Source: an uncultured Clostridiaceae bacterium (lineage in GTDB: Bacteria > Bacillota > Clostridia > TANB77 > CAG-508). From it: a DNA stretch of 64,000 nt. The translations under genes were made by a program, and so were the position numbers. The stretch covers positions 124,001 through 188,000 of the forward strand of contig CAOJCG010000001.1 of the NCBI GenBank assembly GCA_948356915.1, in the 5' to 3' direction. Under the pieces are notes generated by a model. The model had not been told where the DNA came from and made no database searches. It was given only the letters and a program-made list of their open reading frames with translations. Below, in pieces: positions 38,510-47,225 of the stretch. Within the stretch, counting starts at the first letter, position 1, and every line of letters starts with the position of its first letter.

Positions 38510-38737
38510 ATTTTACCACCTCATACTTTTTTTCTTATCTTTTGCTTATTTTTTCTTTCGTTATTTTAATATAATTTGCCTATATTTTTTGTCGCTTTTA
38601 AGTATGAAATAAAAAAAGTTTTTTACAACTTGTGATTTTTTTTCTTATTTATCTTTATTTTTAGTTTTTTATTATAAAAACTTTAATATATTTTATCGCA
38701 AAATGGCGGAAATTACAAGGGAAAACAAAAAAATTAA

Positions 38738-38850
38738 ATGACGCTATTTAGGAAACATTCCTAAATAGCGTCATTTAAGATACATTGGGGACGTTTCCTA
38801 ACGCTTCTTACTAAAAAAGGCGCATTAGGAAACGTCCCCAATGCGTCATT
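38738..38850. repeat. Two large hairpins (GACGCTATTTAGGAA and GGGGACGTTTCCTAA types)
   Basis: ATGACGCTATTTAGGAA pairs with TTCCTAAATAGCGTCAT (38738-38776). ATTGGGGACGTTTCCTAACG pairs with its complement (38783-38842). They lie after the giant surface gene and may end its transcript. Confidence 0.85.
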
Positions 38851-38856
38851 TTTTTA

Positions 38857-41800
38857 TTATAATATATATTTTTTAATTAATACTACCCCTGCCCCTATTA
38901 TTGCAAGTGATATTGTTCCTAGTGTTATATAACTTAAGTTTATTAGTTCTCCTGTTTTTGTGGAAAGTATTACTGGTGCGTCGTCTATGTCGTCTTCTCC
39001 TGGCTTTTTGTTGTTTGGAGTAGAGTCTATGTCTGGGGTGTTACTGTCGTTTTTGTCTTTGCTTATTTCGGCTGTGTTTACTTTTAGCCCCATGTTATTA
39101 CTTCCGTTTATCCATGTTAGTAGTACTTCTACTTCTGCACTTTCTCCTGGTTTTAATAGAGTATTTGCTAGTTCATTTGTTACTATTTTGCCATCTACTT
39201 CTTTCCAGTTTTTGTTGTCGGCTGCTACAAATTTTAAGCCTTGTGGTATGTAGTCTGATATTTCGGTTGCATATCCTGGTATTTCTCCTTCGTTTGTTAC
39301 TCTTATTTTATACCTGAATTTTACAACTACTTTGTCTATTTTGCTTTTTTCTATTTCTACTTTTACTACTTCTTCTGGATCGTCTTCTGCGTGGTGCCCT
39401 GTTTCTGTAACTTTTTCTTTACCATTTTCTATAACTATAGCCTCAGTTACCCATTTTCTTAATGCTAAATCAAAGTATTTTACTTTTACTTTTTCTATGT
39501 CTTGGTCATCTTCTCCTTCTATCCATTTATTTGGTGTTGAGTCTATATCTATAATATCTTTTCCGTTCTCATCTTCATCATATGTTATTTGCGCTTGATT
39601 TATTAATATTCTATCTGATGTATCAGGTTCTGTTACTTCAAAAACTACCTTTATGTCTCTATAATCTGGTTTTTCCATTGTATTTTTATCAAATGGCTTT
39701 AATAAGTTGTTTCTACCTGTTGCATGTTCTGCTCCACACGATAAATAATCTGTAGTTATAATATCTGCTTTATTTGCATCATTAGTTTCTACATACTTAA
39801 CTCCATCGAAATTCATTACTTCATCTATCTCTTCATTTTCCTCAACTTTTCTATACATCATCCATTTATATTTAACATTTTCTTCATTATCTGGAACAAA
39901 TTTTAATCCTTTTGGAATATCATCCATTATCTCTGTTGCATATCCTGCTTTTGTTCCTTCATTATATATACGTAAAGTGTATGTTACTATATTTCCATTT
40001 TCTACTTCTACTGGCTGCTTTGTATGTGTGTATATATAATTTCCTTCTTCGTCTATACTAAATTGAGGGTATCTATTTGTTATTTCATTTTCATTTACTG
40101 CTGTTATGAATTTTCTTAATGCTAAGTCAAAGTATGATAATTTTATGTGTTCTTTGTCTATGTCATCTTCTTTTTCATCATTATTATTTGGCTCTGAGTC
40201 TTTGTCTATTACTGGGTTTCCGTTTTCGTCTGAATCGTCTGATATTTCTGCTATATTTGTTATTATTCCTTCATATGTGCTTGGTGCTATTACTTTAAAT
40301 ATTACTTTTACATCTTTATATTCTGGTGAGCCCATTGTTTCTTGGTCAAAACCTTTTATTATATTTTCGCCATCTGCTTCTTGCTCTTTTGATAAGTAAT
40401 CAGTTGTTATATATTTTGCCTTAGAAACATCGTTAGTTTCATTTCCTTGTTCGTCTAACATTATCCATCTATACTCTTTATTTGTATCACTTTCTGGTAC
40501 AAATTCTAGCCCTTTTGGAATATTATCTTTTATTTCTTTTGCATATCCTGCAACATTTCCTTCATTATATATTCTTATTGTATATTCTACTAAATCTGTT
40601 GTTTCTACTTCTATAGGTTCTTTTGTATGAACATATATGTAGTTTCCGTTTTCATCTTTATTAGTAGTAAATACTGGATATCTGTTAGTTACTTTTTCAT
40701 CATTTACTGCTGTTATAAACTTTCTTAAAGCTAAATCAAACTCTTGTAATACTAGTTTATCAAAGTCGTCATCATCTTGTTGTCCCTTATAATGATATGT
40801 AGAGTCTGTTAATATTGATTTGTTTGTATCTCTTCCTTTATAGTCTGGTAGGTCTGTGTCTTGTGGTAAATTATCATCTTTAATATCATCTTGTTCTTTT
40901 GAATTGTCGTTTGTCAAGCTATCCTCAGTTGAATCTCTATCTATTACTATATTTCCATTGCTATCTGTAAATGCTGTTATTTCTGCTATATTTGTTATTA
41001 TAGTATCTAGTTTCTCTACATTTACTACTTTACATTTTATTTTTACATCTATATAGTCTAGTTTTTCTCCATCAAATGCTTTTAATAAAACCTTGTCTTC
41101 ACTTTCATTGTTTCTTTCAGCATATATTGTATCTCGGCTAGATGATAATTTAGTATTTGGTGATGTGATGTCTGTTTTTACTACTCTTCCACTTGCTGTC
41201 CAACCATACCCAGCATTGAATTCATCATTTACAAATTCTAACTCTGGTGGTAAGTAGTCTGTTATTTCTGTTACATATCCATCTAATTGACCTTCATTAT
41301 ATACTCTTATTGTATATATTACTTCACTATTTTTTGAAACTCCTACTGGTGCTTTTTGATGTTTATATGTTGCTGTTGTAGCTGTTCCTGCTTTTAAGGC
41401 TTCTAATTCTTTTGCACCTACTACTGGCTCTTTTATGTATTTTCCATTATTATCTACTAATTGTTTTTCATTTATTTGTGTTATGAATTTTCTTAAGGCT
41501 AAATCAAATTGTTTTCCTAGTAATACTAAATCTTCATAGTCATCATCATCTTGATAACCCCAACCTAAAGTTGATGTTCCTGGATTGTAATTGTTTATTT
41601 TATCTGCTCCTAGATTGTTTGGCTGTGAATCTCTATCTACTTTATTTCCATTTTTATCTATGTGATCTGTTATTTGTGCTACATTTTTTAATATTTGGTC
41701 TGAACTTGTTACATTTGCTACTACTTTACACTCTATTTTTACATCTGCAAAAGAAATTTCTCCTCCTTCAAATGCTTTTAATAGTGTTTCACTTAATTTG

Positions 41801-43983
41801 CTAGTTGTTATTGTTTTTTTATCACTTGATGGTACCCATTCATTTTCTTGATTTAGAGCACTATCTTCTATATATTCTAAGCCTGCTGGTAAATGGTCTG
41901 TTATTTGAAGCGCATATCCATCTAATTCGCCTTCATTGTATATTCTTATTGTGTATTCTACTATGTCCCCTACTTGTACTTCTACTGGAGTTTTTATATG
42001 TGGTTTTTCTACTGTCCATTTTCCATTATTTAGTGTTGCTAAATTTTGTGTTGTTACATTTGGTACTCTATTTGTTATTTCTGTTCTTACTTCACCTGTT
42101 GTTTTTGCTGTTATGAATTTTCTTAAGGCTAAATCAAATAATTTCCCTTGTAATACTAAGTCTTCATAGTCATCATCATCTTGATAACCCCAGCCTAAAG
42201 TTGATGTTCCTGGATTGTAATTGTTTATTTTATCTGCTCCTAAATTATTTGGCTGTGAATCTCTATCTACTTTATTTCCATTTTTATCTATGTGATCTGT
42301 TATTTGTGCTACATTTTTTAATATTTGGTCTGAACTTGTTACATTTGCTACTACTTTACACTCTATTTTTACATCTGCAAAAGAAATTTCTCCTCCTTCA
42401 AATGCTTTTAATAGTGTTTCACTTAATTTGCTAGTTGTTATTGTTTTTTTATCACTTGATGGTACCCATTCATTTTCTTGATTTAGAGCACTATCTTCTA
42501 TATATTCTAAGCCTGCTGGTAAATGGTCTGTTATTTGAAGCGCATATCCATCTAATTCGCCTTCATTGTATATTCTTATTGTGTATTCTACTATGTCCCC
42601 TACTTGTACTTCTACTGGAGTTTTTATATGTGGTTTTTCTACTGTCCATTTTCCATTATTTAGTGTTGCTAAATTTTGTGTTGTTACATTTGGTACTCTA
42701 TTTGTTATTTCTGTTCTTACTTCACCTGTTGTTTTTGCTGTTATAAATTTTCTTAAGGCTAAGTCAAATGTTTTTTCTTCTGGTATGTTTGGTGTAATTA
42801 TTGGTATTGAATAACTTATTGATGTTTTTCCTATTTCAACAACTGGTTGATCTGTTAATGGTGCATTATATACTGACCAATATGTAAGTGTTTTTTCGTT
42901 TGTTTTAGTTGTTACATTAAATTTTAATCCTGACACATATTGTGAAGAAGGTACTGAAATATAAAATTGACCTCCAACTACTGTTTTTAGTTGTACTTCT
43001 TGTTTATTTGTATTTAATATTTTAAAAGCCACTGGTGTTTCCCCATTTTTCAATGTAGCTTCTAATTCATAGTCTATGTTATCTGTTATTTCATTTATTC
43101 TATATGGTCCTAATATATAATTTTCGCCTTCTAGACTAATTGTATTATTAGTCATATCTATAGATATTGGATTTTGTGTTGTTGTTGGTACTGGAGATGT
43201 ACTTCCATTTTCTCTTGCTTTTGCAATAAGATAATTATATAGTGCCTTTGCTGCTTCATTTCTTCTAAATCCTTCTCTATCTGTAGGAAATTTTTCAGAA
43301 ATTGATGTATAATCTTCGCTTTTATTTTTTTCTTTTAAGAACAATTCAAAGTTATTTGCTGTTACTTGGTATCCTGTGTTATTATTTGTGAATTGCCATA
43401 TTGCTAATTGTTGCACTACATCTATATCTTCATTTGTTAGTTTTTCAAAATATATTCTGTCTTCAATATTTAATACATTTTTATTATACTCTTTTGCTGC
43501 ATTTAATAATTGATTTCTATCATTTCCGTTTGTATCAATTTCTGGAACATAGCAGTGCTCTAGTATCCATATTAATGAGTTATAAGCTTGACCACTAGGT
43601 ATTGCATTTAAGTAATTTCCTTCTATCTGACTTCTATTTTTTAGGTCAAACTTTTGATTATATACTCGTACTTCATTTCTTCCTACATATTCTCCATTTG
43701 GCAAGCGCGAACCAAAACCTTGACCTGGTTTTATGCAGTAAAAGGTTTTATTCTTATTTGGATTTGATCTTTCATCATCATCATATGAAGTTATTTTCCA
43801 TACTATTTTATCTAATACACTATAGGCATATTCTTTATTATTACTATCCTTTTTTCTGTATTCTTCTATGCCTAAATACATAGGAGGCTCTACCATTTCT
43901 GCTTTTACTGTTGTGCTAATAGCCATAGCTATTAACATTACACTAATTATTAATATACTCAAAATACCTTTTCTTAATTTCAT
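38857..43983 (-). CDS. Giant surface protein: thioester domain plus six DUF11-type repeats
   Basis: Start ATG 43983 is chosen for SD AAAGGATG. A signal peptide (ILSILIISVMLIAMAISTTVKA) is followed by a thioester-type adhesion domain with Cys in FYCIKPGQG and Gln in VVQQLAIWQFTNN. From about residue 405 come six blocks that begin FDLALRK(F/W)(I/V)T, each about 210-260 residues. Each has a DUF11-like core (EYTIRIYNEGELDGYALQITDHLPAGLEY) and an acidic D-rich linker. The first two blocks are nearly identical. The C-terminus has STKTGE, a TM helix and KKYIL, resembling a non-canonical sortase signal. It probably forms a stalk-like, covalently stabilised adhesin. Intact across 1,708 codons with no in-frame CGG. 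Confidence 0.88.
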   Translation of the reverse strand: MKLRKGILSILIISVMLIAMAISTTVKAEMVEPPMYLGIEEYRKKDSNNKEYAYSVLDKIVWKITSYDDDERSNPNKNKTFYCIKPGQGFGSRLPNGEYVGRNEVRVYNQKFDLKNRSQIEGNYLNAIPSGQAYNSLIWILEHCYVPEIDTNGNDRNQLLNAAKEYNKNVLNIEDRIYFEKLTNEDIDVVQQLAIWQFTNNNTGYQVTANNFELFLKEKNKSEDYTSISEKFPTDREGFRRNEAAKALYNYLIAKARENGSTSPVPTTTQNPISIDMTNNTISLEGENYILGPYRINEITDNIDYELEATLKNGETPVAFKILNTNKQEVQLKTVVGGQFYISVPSSQYVSGLKFNVTTKTNEKTLTYWSVYNAPLTDQPVVEIGKTSISYSIPIITPNIPEEKTFDLALRKFITAKTTGEVRTEITNRVPNVTTQNLATLNNGKWTVEKPHIKTPVEVQVGDIVEYTIRIYNEGELDGYALQITDHLPAGLEYIEDSALNQENEWVPSSDKKTITTSKLSETLLKAFEGGEISFADVKIECKVVANVTSSDQILKNVAQITDHIDKNGNKVDRDSQPNNLGADKINNYNPGTSTLGWGYQDDDDYEDLVLQGKLFDLALRKFITAKTTGEVRTEITNRVPNVTTQNLATLNNGKWTVEKPHIKTPVEVQVGDIVEYTIRIYNEGELDGYALQITDHLPAGLEYIEDSALNQENEWVPSSDKKTITTSKLSETLLKAFEGGEISFADVKIECKVVANVTSSDQILKNVAQITDHIDKNGNKVDRDSQPNNLGADKINNYNPGTSTLGWGYQDDDDYEDLVLLGKQFDLALRKFITQINEKQLVDNNGKYIKEPVVGAKELEALKAGTATTATYKHQKAPVGVSKNSEVIYTIRVYNEGQLDGYVTEITDYLPPELEFVNDEFNAGYGWTASGRVVKTDITSPNTKLSSSRDTIYAERNNESEDKVLLKAFDGEKLDYIDVKIKCKVVNVEKLDTIITNIAEITAFTDSNGNIVIDRDSTEDSLTNDNSKEQDDIKDDNLPQDTDLPDYKGRDTNKSILTDSTYHYKGQQDDDDFDKLVLQEFDLALRKFITAVNDEKVTNRYPVFTTNKDENGNYIYVHTKEPIEVETTDLVEYTIRIYNEGNVAGYAKEIKDNIPKGLEFVPESDTNKEYRWIMLDEQGNETNDVSKAKYITTDYLSKEQEADGENIIKGFDQETMGSPEYKDVKVIFKVIAPSTYEGIITNIAEISDDSDENGNPVIDKDSEPNNNDEKEDDIDKEHIKLSYFDLALRKFITAVNENEITNRYPQFSIDEEGNYIYTHTKQPVEVENGNIVTYTLRIYNEGTKAGYATEIMDDIPKGLKFVPDNEENVKYKWMMYRKVEENEEIDEVMNFDGVKYVETNDANKADIITTDYLSCGAEHATGRNNLLKPFDKNTMEKPDYRDIKVVFEVTEPDTSDRILINQAQITYDEDENGKDIIDIDSTPNKWIEGEDDQDIEKVKVKYFDLALRKWVTEAIVIENGKEKVTETGHHAEDDPEEVVKVEIEKSKIDKVVVKFRYKIRVTNEGEIPGYATEISDYIPQGLKFVAADNKNWKEVDGKIVTNELANTLLKPGESAEVEVLLTWINGSNNMGLKVNTAEISKDKNDSNTPDIDSTPNNKKPGEDDIDDAPVILSTKTGELINLSYITLGTISLAIIGAGVVLIKKYIL
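41510..42769 (-). repeat. 630-bp near-identical tandem duplication within the surface gene
   Basis: The DNA from about 42140 to 42769 recurs at about 41510 to 42139 with only a few differences. Each copy encodes one full FDLALRKFITAKTTGEV block of 210 residues. Confidence 0.9.
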
Positions 43984-43992
43984 TTTACCCAT

Positions 43993-44445
43993 CCTTTTAT
44001 ATTTTATTTTTAAATATATTTATATATATTATATTTTAAAGAGTTTTTGTTTTTAAGTCAATAGCAATATTTAGCAGGTTTTTACGCCTCTTTTTCTCTC
44101 TAAAAAATGTGCCCTACGGATATAGCTTTTTGCTCTCTTTCTTTTATTATAAGCACTATATTATTATTATATTACATTTTGCTTACAAAATCAAGGTTTT
44201 ATGTGAATTTCTCTAGGGATATCTACGTTTTAAGCTATCATTAAAAGTCTTTTATATAAATTAACAAGACACTCAATAAAAAACTTACAAAGACTAAGTT
44301 GCATATATAAAAGAACGAAGAGGCTTCGCCTCTCGGACGGCTACTAGCTCGCTCCCTACAACTTCAACTTAAATTAGCGTACTTTCCTATTATAAAATAA
44401 AAAAGGCAAGAAATTAATTTCCTACCTTTTTTGCCAAACAAAGTG
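43993..44445. other. Intergenic region with repeat and terminator
   Basis: Mostly AT-rich. At 44318-44362 a GAGGCTTCGCCTC hairpin plus GCTCGCTCCCTACAAC (family B-like). At 44399-44436 a hairpin AAAAAAGGCAAGAAATTAAT..CCTTTTTT acts as terminator of the minus-strand gene that follows. No ORF is seen. Confidence 0.65.
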
Positions 44446-44679
44446 TTAATCAGTTGCCATTGCAAGACCAACTATGCCGATTAGCCAAGCGATTGTTGTA
44501 ACCACTGGAATCCCAATAACTATTTTAGCTATCCCAATTGCAATATCCATTGCGATGATTCCTGATTTGATGGCTACAATGATGTCCGCAATGGCTTTAA
44601 TAAAAAAGAGCCAGCCTCCAACATATAAACCTCCTAAGATAGCAACTAAAATTAAAACTACACCTAACAACCGTCTCAT
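44446..44679 (-). CDS. Small hydrophobic membrane protein, 77 aa
   Basis: Almost entirely hydrophobic, with two to three helices (LLGVVLILVAILGGLYVGGWLFF, a short AIADIIVAIKSG stretch, and IGIPVVTTIAWLIGIVGLAMA). It is Gly- and Ile-rich like holin- or bacteriocin-type miniproteins, but no family is recognised. GC is visibly higher than in neighbours. Codon 3 is CGG (44671-44673), read as Arg (MRRLL); a shift there would stop two codons later. It has its own terminator. It fits the set of small, possibly acquired genes. Confidence 0.65.
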   Translation of the reverse strand: MRRLLGVVLILVAILGGLYVGGWLFFIKAIADIIVAIKSGIIAMDIAIGIAKIVIGIPVVTTIAWLIGIVGLAMATD

Positions 44680-44847
44680 ACACTTTACCGTCCTTTCGTA
44701 ATTTGGCTTTTAAATTTGTTACATTTTAATTATATCATTTTACATAATTGTGTTAACTGTTTTTTTGTCTCTTTTTTGGTTAAACCTTTTTTAAATACTA
44801 TCTTAAAATTAAAAAACATTAATACTCTTATTCCAATACAAATCAAT

Positions 44848-45214
44848 TTATGGAGTTTTTTTGGAATAAGTTTTAGCTGTATTTAAACTTGATATTAACA
44901 TTTTCTTTATAGATAAACATTCTTTTAGTAGCTCATTAGCATATTTTTTATCTATATATTCCGTTTTTTCTAATAATTGTATCCAATATTCTGTTTCGGC
45001 ACATTCTTTTAATGATATATGTAATTTTGATATAAAATCAGGTTTACTGCTTGCGTAATTTGCTTCATTAATGTTTGCACCTATGCTTGTAGCACTTCTA
45101 ATTATTTGCTTAGAAATAATTGATTCTTTCTTTTCTTTTAGTAATATGTTTTGCAATTTTATAATTTTTGTAGCAAAATTTAATGATTGCTCTAATAATG
45201 GATTGTTTTTTCAT
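44848..45214 (-). CDS. Four-helix-bundle protein (TIGR02436-like), N-terminus out of frame
   Basis: The family signature SKQIIRSATSIGANINEA and the downstream FISKLHISLKECAETEYWIQ are clear. These proteins, first seen in 23S rRNA intervening sequences, are small helical bundles of unknown role. The best start, ATG 45214 (SD AGAAAGG), reads MKKQS and is one frame away from the conserved NPLLEQSLNFATKIIKLQN. Five rather than six A after the ATG would join them. This is a homopolymer break, not CGG. The frame in hand begins at a TTG at 45156. Confidence 0.75.
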
Positions 45215-45311
45215 AGAATAAAAGCCTTTCTGTTATTTTAGAAATTATAAATTAAGAATTTAAAATTTGCTTAGTTAATATTTGGTAAATTTAAAATATA
45301 AAATTTTTAAG

Positions 45312-45420
45312 AATTTAATGAATAATGAAGAATTAATAATGAATAGTGAATAATTTCAAATGTGCTTCTCTATAAACTAGAGATTATTCATTCTTCATTA
45401 TTCACTATTAATTATTCATT
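45312..45420. repeat. Family C AT-rich inverted repeat
   Basis: AATGAATAATGAAGAATTAA (45318-) and its approximate complement ending ATTAATTATTCATT (45419) flank a 27-bp centre, the same design as at 16256. Confidence 0.8.
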
Positions 45421-45442
45421 TCGACTTGTTAAAGTCGCACAT

Positions 45443-45516
45443 TTGGAGGCGCCACCCGGATTTGAACCGGGGATCAGAGTTTTGCAGACTCGTGCCTTAC
45501 CGCTTGGCTATAGCGC
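45443..45516 (-). tRNA. tRNA-Cys(GCA), CCA encoded
   Basis: Cloverleaf begins GGCGCTATAGCCAAGCGGTA, with anticodon loop CTGCAAA, T-arm GGTTCAAATCC and an encoded CCA end. Confidence 0.93.
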
Positions 45517-45528
45517 CGAATTTTACAT

Positions 45529-45604
45529 TTGGAGCGGGAAACGGGGCTCAAACCCGCGACCTCTGCCTTGGCAAGGCAGCGCTCTATCAACTGAGCTATT
45601 CCCG
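45529..45604 (-). tRNA. tRNA-Gly(GCC), CCA encoded
   Basis: Begins GCGGGAATAGCTCAGTTGAT, anticodon stem-loop CTGCCTTGCCAAGGCAG with GCC, T-arm GGTTTGAGCCC, encoded CCA. It reads GGC/GGT, some of the glycine codons reached after the CGG shift. Confidence 0.94.
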
Positions 45605-45648
45605 CATATGCTTTTTTTAAAAGCATATTTATAATAACAAATTTATTG

Positions 45649-46900
45649 TTAAAAGTCAAGACATGTAGGTAAATTTTCAAAAAATTGGAACATATAGTTT
45701 ATTATACTTTTCTTTTTTATTTCTTCTTTTGCTTGTATATCGATGGCTTCTATTATTTCTTCTTTGTTTTTTATTATTAGGCTTCCTACTTTTGCTTGTT
45801 TTAATAGTGGTGCTTCAAATTCGTATATACAGTTTATTTCTATTTTTATATCTTTTTCTAGACTTTTTTTTATTGGTATTTGTTTATTTTGTATTTTGCT
45901 TAATATTAGTTCTACATTTTTGTTTTCTGCCTTATTTATATATATGCGCTTTTCATTTATTTGTTTCCAATTTTCGAATTCTTTTTTTACAATTTCTTCT
46001 AAATTTATTCTTTCATAATTTGAAAAGGCATATTCTATTAGCTTTATACTGTCTTCTGTTCTTTTATTTTTTGTGTCTGCTCCTAGTACTACTGTTATTA
46101 TTTGATTACCATTTCTTGTACATGAAGTTACTAAGCATCTCATTGCATTTCCTGTGAAGCCTGTTTTTACTCCATTTACTCCATTCAAATTTCCTAGTAG
46201 TTCGTTTGTATTTGCAATTTGCCTTGACTGACCATTTACGTTTATTGTACATGTTTTTGTGTTTACTATTTGTGCAAATTTTTCGTTATTTAGTGCATAG
46301 TCTGTAAGTATTGCAAGTTCATATGCTGTTGTGTAATGGTTATCGTCATCTAGTCCATGTGGGGTTACAAAGTGTGTATTTTGAAGATTTAATTCTTCTG
46401 CTTTTTTATTCATTAATTCTATAAAGCCTTCAACACTTCCTCCTACATGTTCTGCTAATGCTACTGCTGTATCATTTCCGTGAGCGGAGCATTAAACCGA
46501 AAAGTAGATCATTTACAGTTACTTTATCGTCTGTATTTACTTTAAGGCATGAGCCACCTGTGTTTGCTGCTTTTTTTGAAATTGTTACTGTATCTTTTAA
46601 ATTGCTATTTTCTAATACTACTATTGCTGTCATTATTTTTGTGGTTGATGCCATTGGCCTTTTTTGTTTTTCATTTTTTCCCCATATTACTTTTTTTGTT
46701 TCTCTATCATATATTATGGCTGATTTTGAATTTAGTATAGGTTCATTTGTCGGTTTTGTGGCTGATTCTACTATTTGATTTATTTCTTCTGATTTTACTT
46801 CTTCCTCTTCTTCATCGTCTGCGTAAGCTAATGGTATGCATATATTTATTATAAGTATAGTTAATAGTATTATTTTTAATAAACTTTTCTTTCTTAGCAC
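45649..46900 (-). CDS. D-alanyl-D-alanine carboxypeptidase (DacF-like), +1 shift at CGG in the SGN motif
   Basis: Signal peptide LLKIILLTILIINICIPLAYA, acidic linker, then peptidase S11 domain with SAIIYDRETKKVIWGKNE, PMASTTKIMTAIV (SxxK) and, after the frame change, VKTGFTGNAMRCLV (KTG). The second catalytic motif, Ser-Gly-Asn, lies exactly at the break. The zero frame reads LMLRSRK then stop, with CGG at 46478-46480. Skipping one base gives LMLRSGNDTAVALAEHVGG, the perfect family sequence. A short C-terminal domain follows. GTG 46900 has AAGGTGAT as SD. Without the shift the enzyme would lose two of its three active-site motifs. Confidence 0.9.
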
Positions 46901-46959
46901 TTATATCACCTTTTTTAATGTATGCTGGTTATTTTTTTTTATTACTTTTTTTAATGTTT

Positions 46960-47065
46960 ATTTAAGCCGTTTCTTCGAAGTACAGGTCACCAATGGCGCG
47001 ACCCTACAATTTATTTAGGTAATTTCTTCGAAGGATGGGCGATTAGTAATCTCCCCTACATCATA
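46960..47065. repeat. Two family B repeats
   Basis: TTTCTTCGAAGTACAGGTCA..GGCGCGACCCTACAATT and TTTCTTCGAAGGATGGGCGA TTAGTAATCTCCCCTACATC in tandem. Remaining sequence to 47225 is AT-rich; a GCAAAC..GTTTGC hairpin near 47185 probably terminates the next gene. Confidence 0.8.
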
Positions 47066-47225
47066 TTTCAAGTTTGTAATTTTATTTATTCATTTTTCTG
47101 TATTCATTATTCCTTACTATTTTTAAAGTTGTTAATGGCGTTTTCCCTACAAAATAATTTTTTCTATACTATAAAATAACAAAATTGCAAACTTTTTAGG
47201 GTTTGCAATTTTTGTTATTATTATT

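Noticed and set aside
41571-42746. Pairs of identical plus-strand ORFs
   Set aside because: They are antisense shadows of the 630-bp repeat in the surface protein gene.
45362-45680. Short ORFs over 45362-45680
   Set aside because: They overlap two clear tRNA genes and encode the typical spurious tRNA translation products.
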